This document shows, piece after piece, positions 42,161 to 51,337 of a stretch of DNA of 64,000 nt. The position numbers were made by a program, and so were the translations under genes. The stretch comes from Bacteroidota bacterium (GTDB lineage Bacteria; Bacteroidota; Bacteroidia; Sphingobacteriales; Sphingobacteriaceae), in NCBI GenBank assembly GCA_018266915.1, contig JAFDZM010000097.1, positions 1 through 64,000 on the forward strand. The letters run 5' to 3'. Below the pieces are notes generated by a model. The model saw nothing but the letters and a program-made list of their open reading frames with translations. It was not told where the DNA came from and did no database searches. The stretch's first letter is position 1; every line of letters begins with the position of its first letter.

Positions 42161-43465
42161 TTACAAATCCACCGGCTTCATCTTCGGCACCAAAAAATGC
42201 ATAATGCACCATGCCAGCAGATATGCTCCGCCGCATACAAAAAACATGATGTAATAAGCTACCTCGATATGATGAATGGAGCGGTAATGCACAAATAAAT
42301 TTTTCTGTACCAATAGCGATAATAACACACTTCCTACTGAGCCAAACATACCACCGATACCCGTTACAGAACCTACTGCCTTTTTTGGAAACATATCCGA
42401 AACAGTAGTAAAAATATTAGCGCTCCATGCCTGGTGTGCTGATGCTGCCAATCCTATTATAACAACCGCAAGCCACATATTGATGCTGCCCAAAATCTGT
42501 GCAAACACAATGGGTACAACCGCAACGGCATAAATGAGCATAGAAGTTTTACGTGCCCTGAACACCGGCCAGTTCTTTTCGATCAGGCTTTTTGGCAGAT
42601 AACCGCCATAAATACTGCCAAAGGTTGATATGGTATAAACCAATGCCACCGGTATTGCAATTGCTGTTCCTTTTAATCCGTACTGACTTTCCAAAAAATC
42701 AGGCAGCCAAAAAAGATAAAACCACCAGATCGGGTCGGTCAGGAATTTTCCAATGGAGAACGCCCAGGTTTGTTTATAGCCAAGTAATTTCCCCCAGGAT
42801 ATTTTTTCGCCTTCCTGCGCTTGAGCGGTATGATCTGATTCATCAGCATCACTATTGATATAATCCAGTTCGGTTTTGCTGAGGCGTTTCTGACGGGTGG
42901 GTATTTCGTAATAGACCAACCATAATACCAACCAGATAACGCCTATTGAACCGGTCAGCACAAAGGCCCAGCGCCAGCCCCAGGCAACAGCAATGAAGGG
43001 CACTGTTAGGGGCGCTACAATAGCACCGATGTTAGCCCCAGAGTTGAATACGCCTGTAGCCAGAGCTCTTTCTTTTTTGGGGAACCACTCTGCCACTGTT
43101 TTTATAGCTGAAGGGAAATTACCGGCTTCACTCAAACCAAGAGCTGATCTAACGACACCAAATCCAAATGTGCTGTTCACAAACGCGTGACAGACTGCCG
43201 AAACGCTCCATAACAGAGTTGAGAAGAAATAACCCATTTTGGTGCCTAGCCTATCAATCAATCGGCCAGCATACAACAATCCCACCGAATAAGCGATTTT
43301 GAAGGCTATTTCAATATTGGCATAGTCTGCATCGTTCCAGTTGAAATCTTTAGTCAGGTTTGATTTCAGCAGACTAATTACTGCCCTGTCGAGGTAGTTG
43401 ATGGTGGTGGCAAAAAATATGAGCCCGCAGATTACCCACCTGTAATTTCCTGGTTTCTCATTCAT
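42161..43465 (-). CDS. exuT: MFS hexuronate transporter (ExuT-like)
   Basis: 434 residues, twelve predicted helices. The anion:cation symporter subfamily pattern is clear: YRWVICGLIFFATTINYLDRAVISLL at the start, then GRLIDRLGTKMGY, and GLSEAGNFPSAIKTVAEWFPKKERALATGVFNSGANIGA. Its operon partners uxuA, kdgK and eda indicate hexuronate (glucuronate/galacturonate) import. The start overlaps the end of eda by 4 bases (ATGA). Substrate is inferred from context. Confidence 0.85.
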   Translation of the reverse strand: MNEKPGNYRWVICGLIFFATTINYLDRAVISLLKSNLTKDFNWNDADYANIEIAFKIAYSVGLLYAGRLIDRLGTKMGYFFSTLLWSVSAVCHAFVNSTFGFGVVRSALGLSEAGNFPSAIKTVAEWFPKKERALATGVFNSGANIGAIVAPLTVPFIAVAWGWRWAFVLTGSIGVIWLVLWLVYYEIPTRQKRLSKTELDYINSDADESDHTAQAQEGEKISWGKLLGYKQTWAFSIGKFLTDPIWWFYLFWLPDFLESQYGLKGTAIAIPVALVYTISTFGSIYGGYLPKSLIEKNWPVFRARKTSMLIYAVAVVPIVFAQILGSINMWLAVVIIGLAASAHQAWSANIFTTVSDMFPKKAVGSVTGIGGMFGSVGSVLLSLLVQKNLFVHYRSIHHIEVAYYIMFFVCGGAYLLAWCIMHFLVPKMKPVDL

Positions 43466-44127
43466 ATTTGCCTTGCCGAATGGATCAATTGTAAAACATG
43501 AACCGTGTTATTGTACAACTCATCATACCGCTGGTTCCACAAAACATCCTTGGTGATCAGCTTACTGCCCATGCCCACCGCACAAACGCCGGCCTTAAAC
43601 CAGCCGTTAATATTTTCATAATTCAGGTCGACGCCACCTGTGGGCATAAATAATTGTCCACGGAAAACATCCGAAACAGCACTTACAAACCCCGGACCAA
43701 CAACATTAGCCGGGAATATTTTTATTAATGCAACTTTGTGTTGCTGGGCCAGGTGTATCTCGGTTGGTGTCATACACCCGGAGATATATAAACCACCTAA
43801 TTCATTCACCATATCCGCTATCCCTGGATTGATGATTGGGGCAACTATAAAATCAGCACCGGCATTGATATAGCTGTCTGCGTCTTCTTCGGTTTTCACC
43901 GTACCGATACCCAAAAACAGATCCGGCATTTCGGCTTCCTGAACCGATTTTAACACCACAAAATTTTCGAAAGCTTCCTTCGCACGGTTGGTATATTCCA
44001 TTACACGGACGCCTGCCCGGTACAGTGTGCGCATAATCTCTGCACTTACATTGGCATCCTCATAAAAATACAAAGGCAACATGCCCTGCTTTATAATGCT
44101 GTCCAGTACTGCCTGTTTTGCTTTCAT
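43462..44127 (-). CDS. eda: KDPG/KHG aldolase
   Basis: 221 residues. It splits 2-keto-3-deoxy-6-phosphogluconate into pyruvate and glyceraldehyde-3-phosphate, the last step of hexuronate breakdown. Motifs: GVRVMEYTNRAKEAFENF (catalytic Glu), LFLGIGTVKTEEDADSYINAGADFIVAPIINP, and the Schiff-base Lys in VALIKIFPANVVGPGFVSAV. It lies 44 bases after kdgK and overlaps exuT by 4 bases. Length is normal for the family. Confidence 0.94.
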   Translation of the reverse strand: MKAKQAVLDSIIKQGMLPLYFYEDANVSAEIMRTLYRAGVRVMEYTNRAKEAFENFVVLKSVQEAEMPDLFLGIGTVKTEEDADSYINAGADFIVAPIINPGIADMVNELGGLYISGCMTPTEIHLAQQHKVALIKIFPANVVGPGFVSAVSDVFRGQLFMPTGGVDLNYENINGWFKAGVCAVGMGSKLITKDVLWNQRYDELYNNTVHVLQLIHSARQI

Positions 44128-44171
44128 AGTTTAGTATTTGTGATTACCGACACAATCAACTACTCAACCAC

Positions 44172-45209
44172 TTAACCATTCAACTTACTTAAAATTTCCT
44201 GGGCCGGTATATTGGTTGTATCACTTTCTATAAATAGTTTTTCAAAGGCAGCTGCTGTTGCGAACTCCAAAGTCTGCTGCGGATCGAAGTTATTATAAAA
44301 TCCGTAGATCAGTCCCGCCATAAAACAATCACCGCTGCCTACTTTATTAACGATCTCTGAAGAACAATATTCGTCCGATGCGTAGAAATCATCGCCGGTA
44401 TATAAAGCCGCATAATAGCTTATTTCTTTTTTCGCATCAAACCTGAATGTATTGGCCACTGCTTTACATTTCGGATACCTTCTTATTAATTCTTCAGAAG
44501 TTTTTAAAGCTTCTTTCAGGTAAATACTCTTTTGTCCTGATTCGTGAATATCCGGCGTAACCGGAATACCCAGCATGGTTTCTACTGCCCATACATTACC
44601 CATAATCAGGTCGCAATACTGCACCAGCCCGGGCATAATTTCATCTGGTTTTTTGCCGTATTGCCAAAGTTTGGAGCGATAATTCAGGTCGACAGATACT
44701 ATAATATTTTTCCGTGAAGCGGCTTCCAGCGCCTCCTTACAAACATCAGCTACGTTTTGATTAATAGCCGGACAAATAGCGCTAAAATGAAACCAGCTTA
44801 CACCTTCAAAATGCTTTTCCCAATCGATCATTCCCGGTTTTAGTTCTGAAAAAGACGAATGCGCGCGGTCATAAATTAGCGCATCATTTTTCAGGTCTTT
44901 TCCTTTGGTCAGGAAATATAAGCCGAGCCTGTTACCGTGGTAATGCACATCGGACAGATCAATGTTTTGTCCTTCAAGAAAATCTACAATCTGCCGCACC
45001 ATGCCGTTATTAGGCAACGCGGTAATATATTTTGATGGGACACCCCAAAGCGCAAGCGCGGTTGCTACGTTTAATTCGGCACCCGCAATAAAAAATGGGA
45101 ATGAATTTTCTTTAAGCCAATCGCCGCCTTCATCAGGAGAAATACGCAACAGCAATTCTCCGAATGAAAGAACTTTACCCTGCTTTTGTATTTTCAAAGA
45201 TTCGCTCAT
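44172..45209 (-). CDS. kdgK: 2-keto-3-deoxygluconate kinase (PfkB family)
   Basis: 345 residues. The PfkB fold is shown by GKVLSFGELLLRISP at the start, FPFFIAGAELNVATALALWG, and the C-terminal signature NKVGSGDCFMAGLIYGFY with the catalytic Asp. Position between uxuA and eda makes KDG the substrate, giving KDPG. It starts 3 bases after the uxuA stop. A plain sugar kinase cannot be ruled out by sequence alone but the context is strong. Confidence 0.9.
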   Translation of the reverse strand: MSESLKIQKQGKVLSFGELLLRISPDEGGDWLKENSFPFFIAGAELNVATALALWGVPSKYITALPNNGMVRQIVDFLEGQNIDLSDVHYHGNRLGLYFLTKGKDLKNDALIYDRAHSSFSELKPGMIDWEKHFEGVSWFHFSAICPAINQNVADVCKEALEAASRKNIIVSVDLNYRSKLWQYGKKPDEIMPGLVQYCDLIMGNVWAVETMLGIPVTPDIHESGQKSIYLKEALKTSEELIRRYPKCKAVANTFRFDAKKEISYYAALYTGDDFYASDEYCSSEIVNKVGSGDCFMAGLIYGFYNNFDPQQTLEFATAAAFEKLFIESDTTNIPAQEILSKLNG

Positions 45210-45212
45210 ATA

Positions 45213-46406
45213 TTATTGATAAAGCGCGTTTTTGATACCCATTTCCAACCCTCTCAACTCAGCAAGGCCCTTAAGGCGACCGATTGCTGAATAACCCGGG
45301 AAAGTATCATAATTAAAGTCATCGAGTAATTTATGCCCGTGATCCGGGCGCATTGGTATGGCGACATCGGTACGCCCGCTATCTTCCCTGTTTTTCTGTT
45401 CTTCCAAAACGGCTTTCATCACGGCATACATATTAGTGCTGCCATTTAAGTGGTCTGCTTCATAAAAGCTTCCGTCATCCTCACGTTGCACATTACGCAA
45501 ATGCAGAAAATGGATATGCTTGCCCAATCTGTTAATCATTGCAGGCAGATCGTTATCCCCTCTTGCACCTAATGAGCCCGTGCAAAAAGTAAGTCCATTG
45601 CTTACAGATGGCGCTGCATTGACCACATCCAGCAGATCATTTTCAGTGGATACTACCCTCGGCAAACCCAAAATCGGGAATGGTGGATCATCCGGATGAA
45701 TACACATCCTGATGCCTAATTTTTCAGCATCAGGTATAATAGCCTGTAAAAACCAGGCAAGATTTTGCTTTAATTGATCAGCATCAATGCCTTTATATTT
45801 TTCCAGGTGCCCTTTAAATTGATCTAAGGTCAACACATCCTTAGTACCCGGCAAACCGGCCATGACATTGGTGATCAACTGTTTCTTTTGTTCGGCAGTA
45901 AGGCTATCTAAATAAGCTTTAGCCTTTTGTTGTTGATCCGGAGTAAAGTCTTTATAAGCTCCTTCGCGCTCCAAAATATAAAGATCAAACGCGGCCATAG
46001 CAGAAGCATGGAATCGCAATGCCGATGCACCGTTTGGTAAACGGTGATCAATATCAGTGCGTGTCCAATCCAGCACGGGCATAAAATTGTAGCATACAGT
46101 TTTTATACCGGCTTCTGATAGATTCTTTAAAGTCTCAATGTATTTTTCGGCATATTGCTCACGATCTGTGCTTGCGGTTTTGATATTCTCGTGAATATTC
46201 ACGCTTTCCACCACCGACCAGGTTAAACCTGCGGCCTGGATAAAATTCTTTCTCTTTTCAATCTCCTCTGTCGACCATACTTCGCCACTTGGAATATGAT
46301 GTAAGGCGTTCACCACGCCGGTTGCGCCGGTTTGTCGCACAGCGGTCAAAGTTACAGGGTCGGATGGGCCGTACCACCGGAAGGTTTGTTCAAGATTACT
46401 AAACAT
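45213..46406 (-). CDS. uxuA: Mannonate dehydratase
   Basis: 397 residues. It converts D-mannonate to 2-keto-3-deoxygluconate in glucuronate catabolism. Recognised by TFRWYGPSDPVTLTAVRQTGATGVVNALHHIPSGEVW, then VCYNFMPVLDWTRTD, MCIHPDDPPFPILGLPRVVST and MRPDHGHKLLDDF. The His, Asp and Cys metal ligands lie in these blocks. It is the first gene of the operon uxuA-kdgK-eda-exuT. uxaC and uxuB, needed to make mannonate, are not in the window. Confidence 0.96.
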   Translation of the reverse strand: MFSNLEQTFRWYGPSDPVTLTAVRQTGATGVVNALHHIPSGEVWSTEEIEKRKNFIQAAGLTWSVVESVNIHENIKTASTDREQYAEKYIETLKNLSEAGIKTVCYNFMPVLDWTRTDIDHRLPNGASALRFHASAMAAFDLYILEREGAYKDFTPDQQQKAKAYLDSLTAEQKKQLITNVMAGLPGTKDVLTLDQFKGHLEKYKGIDADQLKQNLAWFLQAIIPDAEKLGIRMCIHPDDPPFPILGLPRVVSTENDLLDVVNAAPSVSNGLTFCTGSLGARGDNDLPAMINRLGKHIHFLHLRNVQREDDGSFYEADHLNGSTNMYAVMKAVLEEQKNREDSGRTDVAIPMRPDHGHKLLDDFNYDTFPGYSAIGRLKGLAELRGLEMGIKNALYQ

Positions 46407-46490
46407 CAGGCAGATGGGTTATAAATTCAGCGCTTAAAGTTAAAATTAATTGCAGATAAATTTGATCTGTTCAGTAGATTACTTGTTGAC

Positions 46491-46524
46491 AAAAAAGCGA
46501 TGGTGTTTTGACCATCGCTTTTTT
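46491..46524 (-). terminator. Terminator of the xylose operon
   Basis: AAAAAAGCGATGGT (46491-46504) pairs perfectly with ACCATCGCTTTTTT (46511-46524) over a 6-base loop. It lies 13 bases after the symporter stop and isolates the xylose operon from uxuA, 85 bases beyond. Confidence 0.95.
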
Positions 46525-46536
46525 GTTTAAGTCTTC

Positions 46537-48222
46537 TTACCAGAAGAGCGTATAAAGTGCTGTTAGAATACCGCCAATAATAAGTGCACCAACGGCAAAG
46601 CCATTTGATACCTTAAACATTTTGGTATCTACCTCGAGGCCATGTGAGCGATCGCCGCGTGGGTTTTCGATATTTGAAATAATCCACATACCGATAATAC
46701 ATATCACGAATACGATACCCATGCGATCAAGGAATGGAATTTCATACAGTTGCGTTTTTCCGTCAGACTGGGTCACCAATGTAGAGAAACCTATGCCTTT
46801 CAAAAACGCAAGATCCATGAATTTCGGCAATACCTTAAATATCACGGACATTATAAAGCCTCCGATTGTTGCAAATAAAGCCGCGTTGGAAGTGGTCTTT
46901 TTCCAGAAAAATCCAAGGATAAACATGGCAAAAATACCCGGAGATACGAAGCCTGTGTATTCTTGTATAAACTGGAAGCCGCCTTTCTTGTCGATTCCCA
47001 AAAATGGTGAAATAATGATGCCTAATATCATTGCCACTACAACTGCCACTTTTCCCGTAACTACCAGTTGATGATCGGTCGCCTCTGGTTTGATTTTCTT
47101 TTTATAGATATCGAGGGTAAATATCGTTGCGATACTGTTGGCCTTACCTGCCAGAGACGCCACGACAGCAGCAGTCAAAGCAGCAAATGACAGGCCTTTA
47201 AACCATGGCGGTAACAAGTTAAGTAATGATGGATAAGCATTATCCGGGTTAACTTCGCCGTTTACCATCATTTGTGAATGGAATACATTTTCCTTGTATA
47301 ATATGAACGCTGCGATACCGGGCAATACAACAATAACAGGCATTAATAATTTTAAGAAAGCTGCAAATAAAATACCGCTGCGGGCAGTTTTCAGGTCAGC
47401 ACCCAAAGCGCGCTGGGTAATGTATTGGTTACAGCCCCAATAGTTCAGATTAGTAATCCACAAACCGCCTAGTAATACGGTCAGACCCGGAAGATCGGCA
47501 TAATGAGAGTTATCCCGTTTGAAGATCATTTCAAAGTGATCGGCCGCATGTTCTTTCATCAGTTTTAAACCGTTTACAAGACCGGGAGACCCAAAATGCT
47601 CTGCAACCTGTGTTACTGCAATATAGGTAGTCACAAGGCCACCCAATATCAAAAAGAATACCTGGATAACGTCAGTGTAACCAATCACCTTCATTCCACC
47701 CAGCGTAATGATAACTGCAAAAATGGCCAATCCCCATATACAAACCTGGAAGTTTATGCCCGATATACCGTGAACCGCAATAGCTCCCAAGTAAAGTATC
47801 GACGTCAAGTTTACGATGATATAGAGCAACAACCAGAATACCGCCATGATCATCGCCACTGTGCCGTTGTACCTCTGACTCAGGAACTGTGGCATCGTGA
47901 ATATCCTATTTTTAAGATATACCGGTATAAAAAATATCGCTACAAGCACCAATGTGGCTGCGGCCATCCATTCATAGGCTGATATAGCGAGACCCATTGA
48001 AAACCCTGAACCGCTCATACCTACCATCTGCTCGGCAGAGATGTTTGATGCGATCAATGATGCACCAATTGCCCACCAGGTTAGAGAACCTTCGGCTAAA
48101 AAATAATCTTTTGAAGTAGCATCGGCGTTATGTTTACGTCTGTATACCCAGTAGCCGTAGCAAGCAACGATTATAAAGTATATCACAAATACGATATAAT
48201 CGCCATTGGTTAAAGTGTGCAT
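46537..48222 (-). CDS. Sodium/sugar symporter (SGLT/SSS family)
   Basis: 561 residues, about fourteen membrane helices. SSS family features: KDYFLAEGSLTWWAIGASLIASNISAEQMVGMSGSGFSMG, then MPQFLSQRYNGTVA, NYWGCNQYITQRALGA, and AALTAAVVASLAGKANSIATIFTLDIY (sodium-site helix). It is the last gene of the operon with xylA and xylB, so xylose uptake with Na+ is the likely role. A strong terminator follows. The exact sugar is inferred from the neighbours. Confidence 0.9.
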   Translation of the reverse strand: MHTLTNGDYIVFVIYFIIVACYGYWVYRRKHNADATSKDYFLAEGSLTWWAIGASLIASNISAEQMVGMSGSGFSMGLAISAYEWMAAATLVLVAIFFIPVYLKNRIFTMPQFLSQRYNGTVAMIMAVFWLLLYIIVNLTSILYLGAIAVHGISGINFQVCIWGLAIFAVIITLGGMKVIGYTDVIQVFFLILGGLVTTYIAVTQVAEHFGSPGLVNGLKLMKEHAADHFEMIFKRDNSHYADLPGLTVLLGGLWITNLNYWGCNQYITQRALGADLKTARSGILFAAFLKLLMPVIVVLPGIAAFILYKENVFHSQMMVNGEVNPDNAYPSLLNLLPPWFKGLSFAALTAAVVASLAGKANSIATIFTLDIYKKKIKPEATDHQLVVTGKVAVVVAMILGIIISPFLGIDKKGGFQFIQEYTGFVSPGIFAMFILGFFWKKTTSNAALFATIGGFIMSVIFKVLPKFMDLAFLKGIGFSTLVTQSDGKTQLYEIPFLDRMGIVFVICIIGMWIISNIENPRGDRSHGLEVDTKMFKVSNGFAVGALIIGGILTALYTLFW

Positions 48223-48276
48223 TTAATTCAGGTTTTAGTTTAGTATTGGTTTATATGTTAACTTGACAATTATAAA

Positions 48277-49602
48277 TTATATATATCGATTTATCAAATT
48301 TTCGAGATATTCTTGTCTGCCGCTCAATGTTTTAGGTTCACCGTTAGCTACAGCATAATCTCTTAACTCCTCCAGGCTCACTTTACCTTCTTCAAAAGCT
48401 TTGCCTGTGCCACTGTCATATGACGCATAACGGTCTTTCCTTACTTTTTTATAGTCTGATTTTTGAAGTATCTGATCAGCTATGACAAGCGCTCTGGCAA
48501 AAATGTCCATACCGCCAATATGCGCGTAGAACAAGTCAGCAGGATCAGTTGAGTTTCTGCGGATTTTCGCATCGAAATTGATGCCACCACCTGCAAAACC
48601 ACCTGCTTCCAGTATGATCAGCATATATTCCACCACTTCGTTAATATTGTTCGGGAACTGATCGGTATCCCATCCGTTTTGTGCGTCACCGCGGTTAGCA
48701 TCGATGGAGCCTAATAAACCGGCATCGGCAGCTACCTGCAGGTCGTGCTGGAAGGTATGACCCGCCAAAGTAGCATGGTTCACCTCAAGGTTCAGTTTCA
48801 TGTCCTTCATCAAATCGTATTTTTGCAAAAAGCCCAATACTGTTGCCGCATCGTAATCATATTGGTGCTTGGTTGGCTCACAAGGTTTTGGCTCGATAAA
48901 GAAAGTTCCCTTGAAACCTTGTTTACGTGCGTAGGCTATCGAAGCATGTAAAAATTGAGCCAAATGCTCCTGCTCACGTTTCATGTCGGTATTCAACAGG
49001 GTCATATAGCCTTCGCGGCCTCCCCAGAATACATAATTCTCACCACCTAAAGCAATGGTGGCATCCAAAGCAGCCTTAACTTGAGCAGCAGCATGAGTAA
49101 GCACATGAAAATCGGGATTGGTAGCCGCGCCGTTCATATATCTGCGATGAGAAAATAAATTGGCCGTCCCCCAAAGTAATTTTACACCGCTGGCAGCTTG
49201 CTTTTGTTTGGCGTAATCAACCATGGCCTGCAAACGGCGGTCATTTTCTTTTATATCATTGGTATAATCAACCACATCCACATCATGGAAGCAATAGTAT
49301 GGTAAATTCATTTTGGTGATGAACTCAAAAGCCGCATCCATTTTATCTTTTGCGCGTTCAACGGCATCAGCTTTCTCATCCCAGGCGAAAAGATGGGTAG
49401 GTCCGCCAAACGGATCTGCCCCTGAGCCGCAGAACGAATGCCAGTAAGCGCAAGCAAACCGCAGATGATCTTTCATCGATTTTCCGGCTACTACCTTATC
49501 GGCATCATACCAGCGGAATGCCAGCGGGTTATCACTTTGCGGGCCTTCGTATTTTACCTGGCCTATTCCTTTAAAAAATTCCTTTTCTCCTGTAAGTATC
49601 AT
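48277..49602 (-). CDS. xylA: Xylose isomerase
   Basis: 441 residues. It interconverts D-xylose and D-xylulose. Motifs: FACAYWHSFCGSGADPFG near residue 48, YYCFHDVDVVDYTNDI with the catalytic His, YVFWGGREGYMTLLNTD, FIEPKPCEPTKHQYDYDAAT and LEVNHATLAGHTFQHDL (metal ligands Glu/His). Length is as in class II enzymes. It lies 26 bases after xylB and 54 bases before the symporter. Confidence 0.97.
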   Translation of the reverse strand: MILTGEKEFFKGIGQVKYEGPQSDNPLAFRWYDADKVVAGKSMKDHLRFACAYWHSFCGSGADPFGGPTHLFAWDEKADAVERAKDKMDAAFEFITKMNLPYYCFHDVDVVDYTNDIKENDRRLQAMVDYAKQKQAASGVKLLWGTANLFSHRRYMNGAATNPDFHVLTHAAAQVKAALDATIALGGENYVFWGGREGYMTLLNTDMKREQEHLAQFLHASIAYARKQGFKGTFFIEPKPCEPTKHQYDYDAATVLGFLQKYDLMKDMKLNLEVNHATLAGHTFQHDLQVAADAGLLGSIDANRGDAQNGWDTDQFPNNINEVVEYMLIILEAGGFAGGGINFDAKIRRNSTDPADLFYAHIGGMDIFARALVIADQILQKSDYKKVRKDRYASYDSGTGKAFEEGKVSLEELRDYAVANGEPKTLSGRQEYLENLINRYI

Positions 49603-49628
49603 AATTAGTGAATGATTGAATTAGTGAA

Positions 49629-51116
49629 TTAGTGATTGATGTCTTTTAGCTGAGTTTCGAGTAATGATTTCCAATCCTGGTAAACAGGTTCAAACTTATT
49701 TCCAGATGGTTCTACAACTTTTATTTTTTGCATTCCGGCAAAGGCTTCCTTTGGTGATGCATAAATTCCCGAACCTATTCCCGCACCCAAAGCTGCTCCT
49801 GTGCTGCCATCATTATTGTAAAGCTCTACAGGCACGCCCGTCGCGTTGACAAAACAATTGGTAAATAATTCGCTCAGGAACAGGTTGGCATAGCCTGCCC
49901 GTATAACAGAAGGATTCATACCGTTACTACGCATAATATCCAGTCCGTACCTGAACGCACAGGCAATACCTTCATGAACTGCCCTTAAAATATGTGCCTG
50001 GCTGTGAAGGTTAAAATCGATATGATGCATTTGCGAACCTATCGGCTTGTTGCAAAGCATACGTTCAGTGCCGTTACCAAATGGCAAAATCCGCAGGCCA
50101 TAACTACCCAAAGGTGCATCGGCCGCCTTTTCATTCATTTGCGAATAGCTTAAAGTTGATCCAAAAACACTTCTTATCCAGCTATACAGTCTGCCTGTAC
50201 CATTGATGCAGAGCAGAACGCCCAACCGCTTTTGTCGCTCAGTATAGTTTACGTGGGCAAAAGTGTTCACCCTTGATTGCGGATCATAAGCCAGTTTATC
50301 GCTTACTCCATAGATCACGCCCGAAGTTCCTGCTGTTGCAGCTACTTCGCCGGGGTTCAATACATTTAGTGAAAGTGCATTATTGGGTTGATCACCTGCT
50401 TTATAGGTGATAGGGATACCTGCCTTTAACCTTAATTTCTCAGCAACCGATCTGGACAAAGTCCCATGATTGGAAAACACCGGCTTTACAACCGGGAACA
50501 GGCTTTTGCTGAATCCAAAATATTTAAGCACGTCAGTCGAAATGCTATCGCTTACAAAATCATAAAAGATACCTTCCGATAATGCTGAAACCGAAGTAGT
50601 AATATCACCCGAAAGCTTCATGGCTATAAAATCCCCGGGCAGCATGATCTTATCGATCTGCTCATAAACTGCCGGTTCGTTTGCTTTTACCCAGGCCAAT
50701 TTGGATGCGGTAAAATTCCCTGGTGAATTAAGCAGGTGTTTCAGGCTCTTCTTTTCTCCAATGGCTTCGAACGCCTTGTTGCCAATATCAACCGCACGGC
50801 TATCGCACCAGATAATGCTATCGCGAAGCACATGCTGATTTTTATCCACCAATACCAAACCATGCATCTGGTAAGCAATACCGATGGCTGAAATATCGTG
50901 TGGATTGTATTTGCCACTATTATTACAAAGCTGTATGGCATGCTGCAATTGCTGCCACCACATATCGGGCGATTGCTCGGCCCAACCGGGTTGATGCGCT
51001 ATTATCGGGCTTTCGGTGTCCGGGTATTGCGCAGCGGCTATGGCAGTTTGCGTAGCCGAATCAACAACGGTTACCTTAACAGACGATGTTCCAATATCAA
51101 TGCCCAACAAAAGCAT
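49629..51116 (-). CDS. xylB: Xylulokinase (FGGY family)
   Basis: 495 residues. It phosphorylates D-xylulose. FGGY kinase motifs: LLLGIDIGTSSVKVTVVDS at the N-terminus, AIGIAYQMHGLVLVDKNQHVLRDSIIWCDSRA (the MHG motif of xylulokinases), and the ATP-binding region ending GSTGAALGAGIGSGIY. It starts the xyl operon. Upstream, between 51117 and 51337, lie a 10-base direct repeat and the terminator of the ClC gene. Confidence 0.94.
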   Translation of the reverse strand: MLLLGIDIGTSSVKVTVVDSATQTAIAAAQYPDTESPIIAHQPGWAEQSPDMWWQQLQHAIQLCNNSGKYNPHDISAIGIAYQMHGLVLVDKNQHVLRDSIIWCDSRAVDIGNKAFEAIGEKKSLKHLLNSPGNFTASKLAWVKANEPAVYEQIDKIMLPGDFIAMKLSGDITTSVSALSEGIFYDFVSDSISTDVLKYFGFSKSLFPVVKPVFSNHGTLSRSVAEKLRLKAGIPITYKAGDQPNNALSLNVLNPGEVAATAGTSGVIYGVSDKLAYDPQSRVNTFAHVNYTERQKRLGVLLCINGTGRLYSWIRSVFGSTLSYSQMNEKAADAPLGSYGLRILPFGNGTERMLCNKPIGSQMHHIDFNLHSQAHILRAVHEGIACAFRYGLDIMRSNGMNPSVIRAGYANLFLSELFTNCFVNATGVPVELYNNDGSTGAALGAGIGSGIYASPKEAFAGMQKIKVVEPSGNKFEPVYQDWKSLLETQLKDINH

Positions 51117-51125
51117 ATTGAGTAA

Positions 51126-51211
51126 GCGGTTATAATGGTTTATAGAGCCAACTAATTTAAATTTTTTTTATTGCCTCTGTATTAATTTAATTCAGGTTTT
51201 CGCGGTTATAA
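51126..51211 (-). promoter_or_regulatory. Direct repeat in the xyl operon promoter region
   Basis: GCGGTTATAA occurs at 51126-51135 and again at 51202-51211 (76-base period), just upstream of the xylB ATG (51116). It could be a regulator site pair, with looping, but no dyad symmetry was seen. No TAnnTTTG box was found. Confidence 0.3.
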
Positions 51212-51276
51212 ATGTAAAAATAACACTTATAAAATATCAAATTTATTTTCAATAATAATTTTGGATAGCCTGAAAA

Positions 51277-51303
51277 CAAAAAAAGCCCCCTGTCCTGGAA
51301 GGC
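51277..51303 (-). terminator. Terminator after the ClC gene
   Basis: On the minus strand GCCTTC (51303-51298) pairs with GGGGGC (51290-51285) including two G-U pairs, followed by seven T. It separates the ClC gene from the xyl operon on the same strand. Confidence 0.65.
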
Positions 51304-51337
51304 ATTTTCTTATTAATCAAGGTAACTGTAGAATCGT

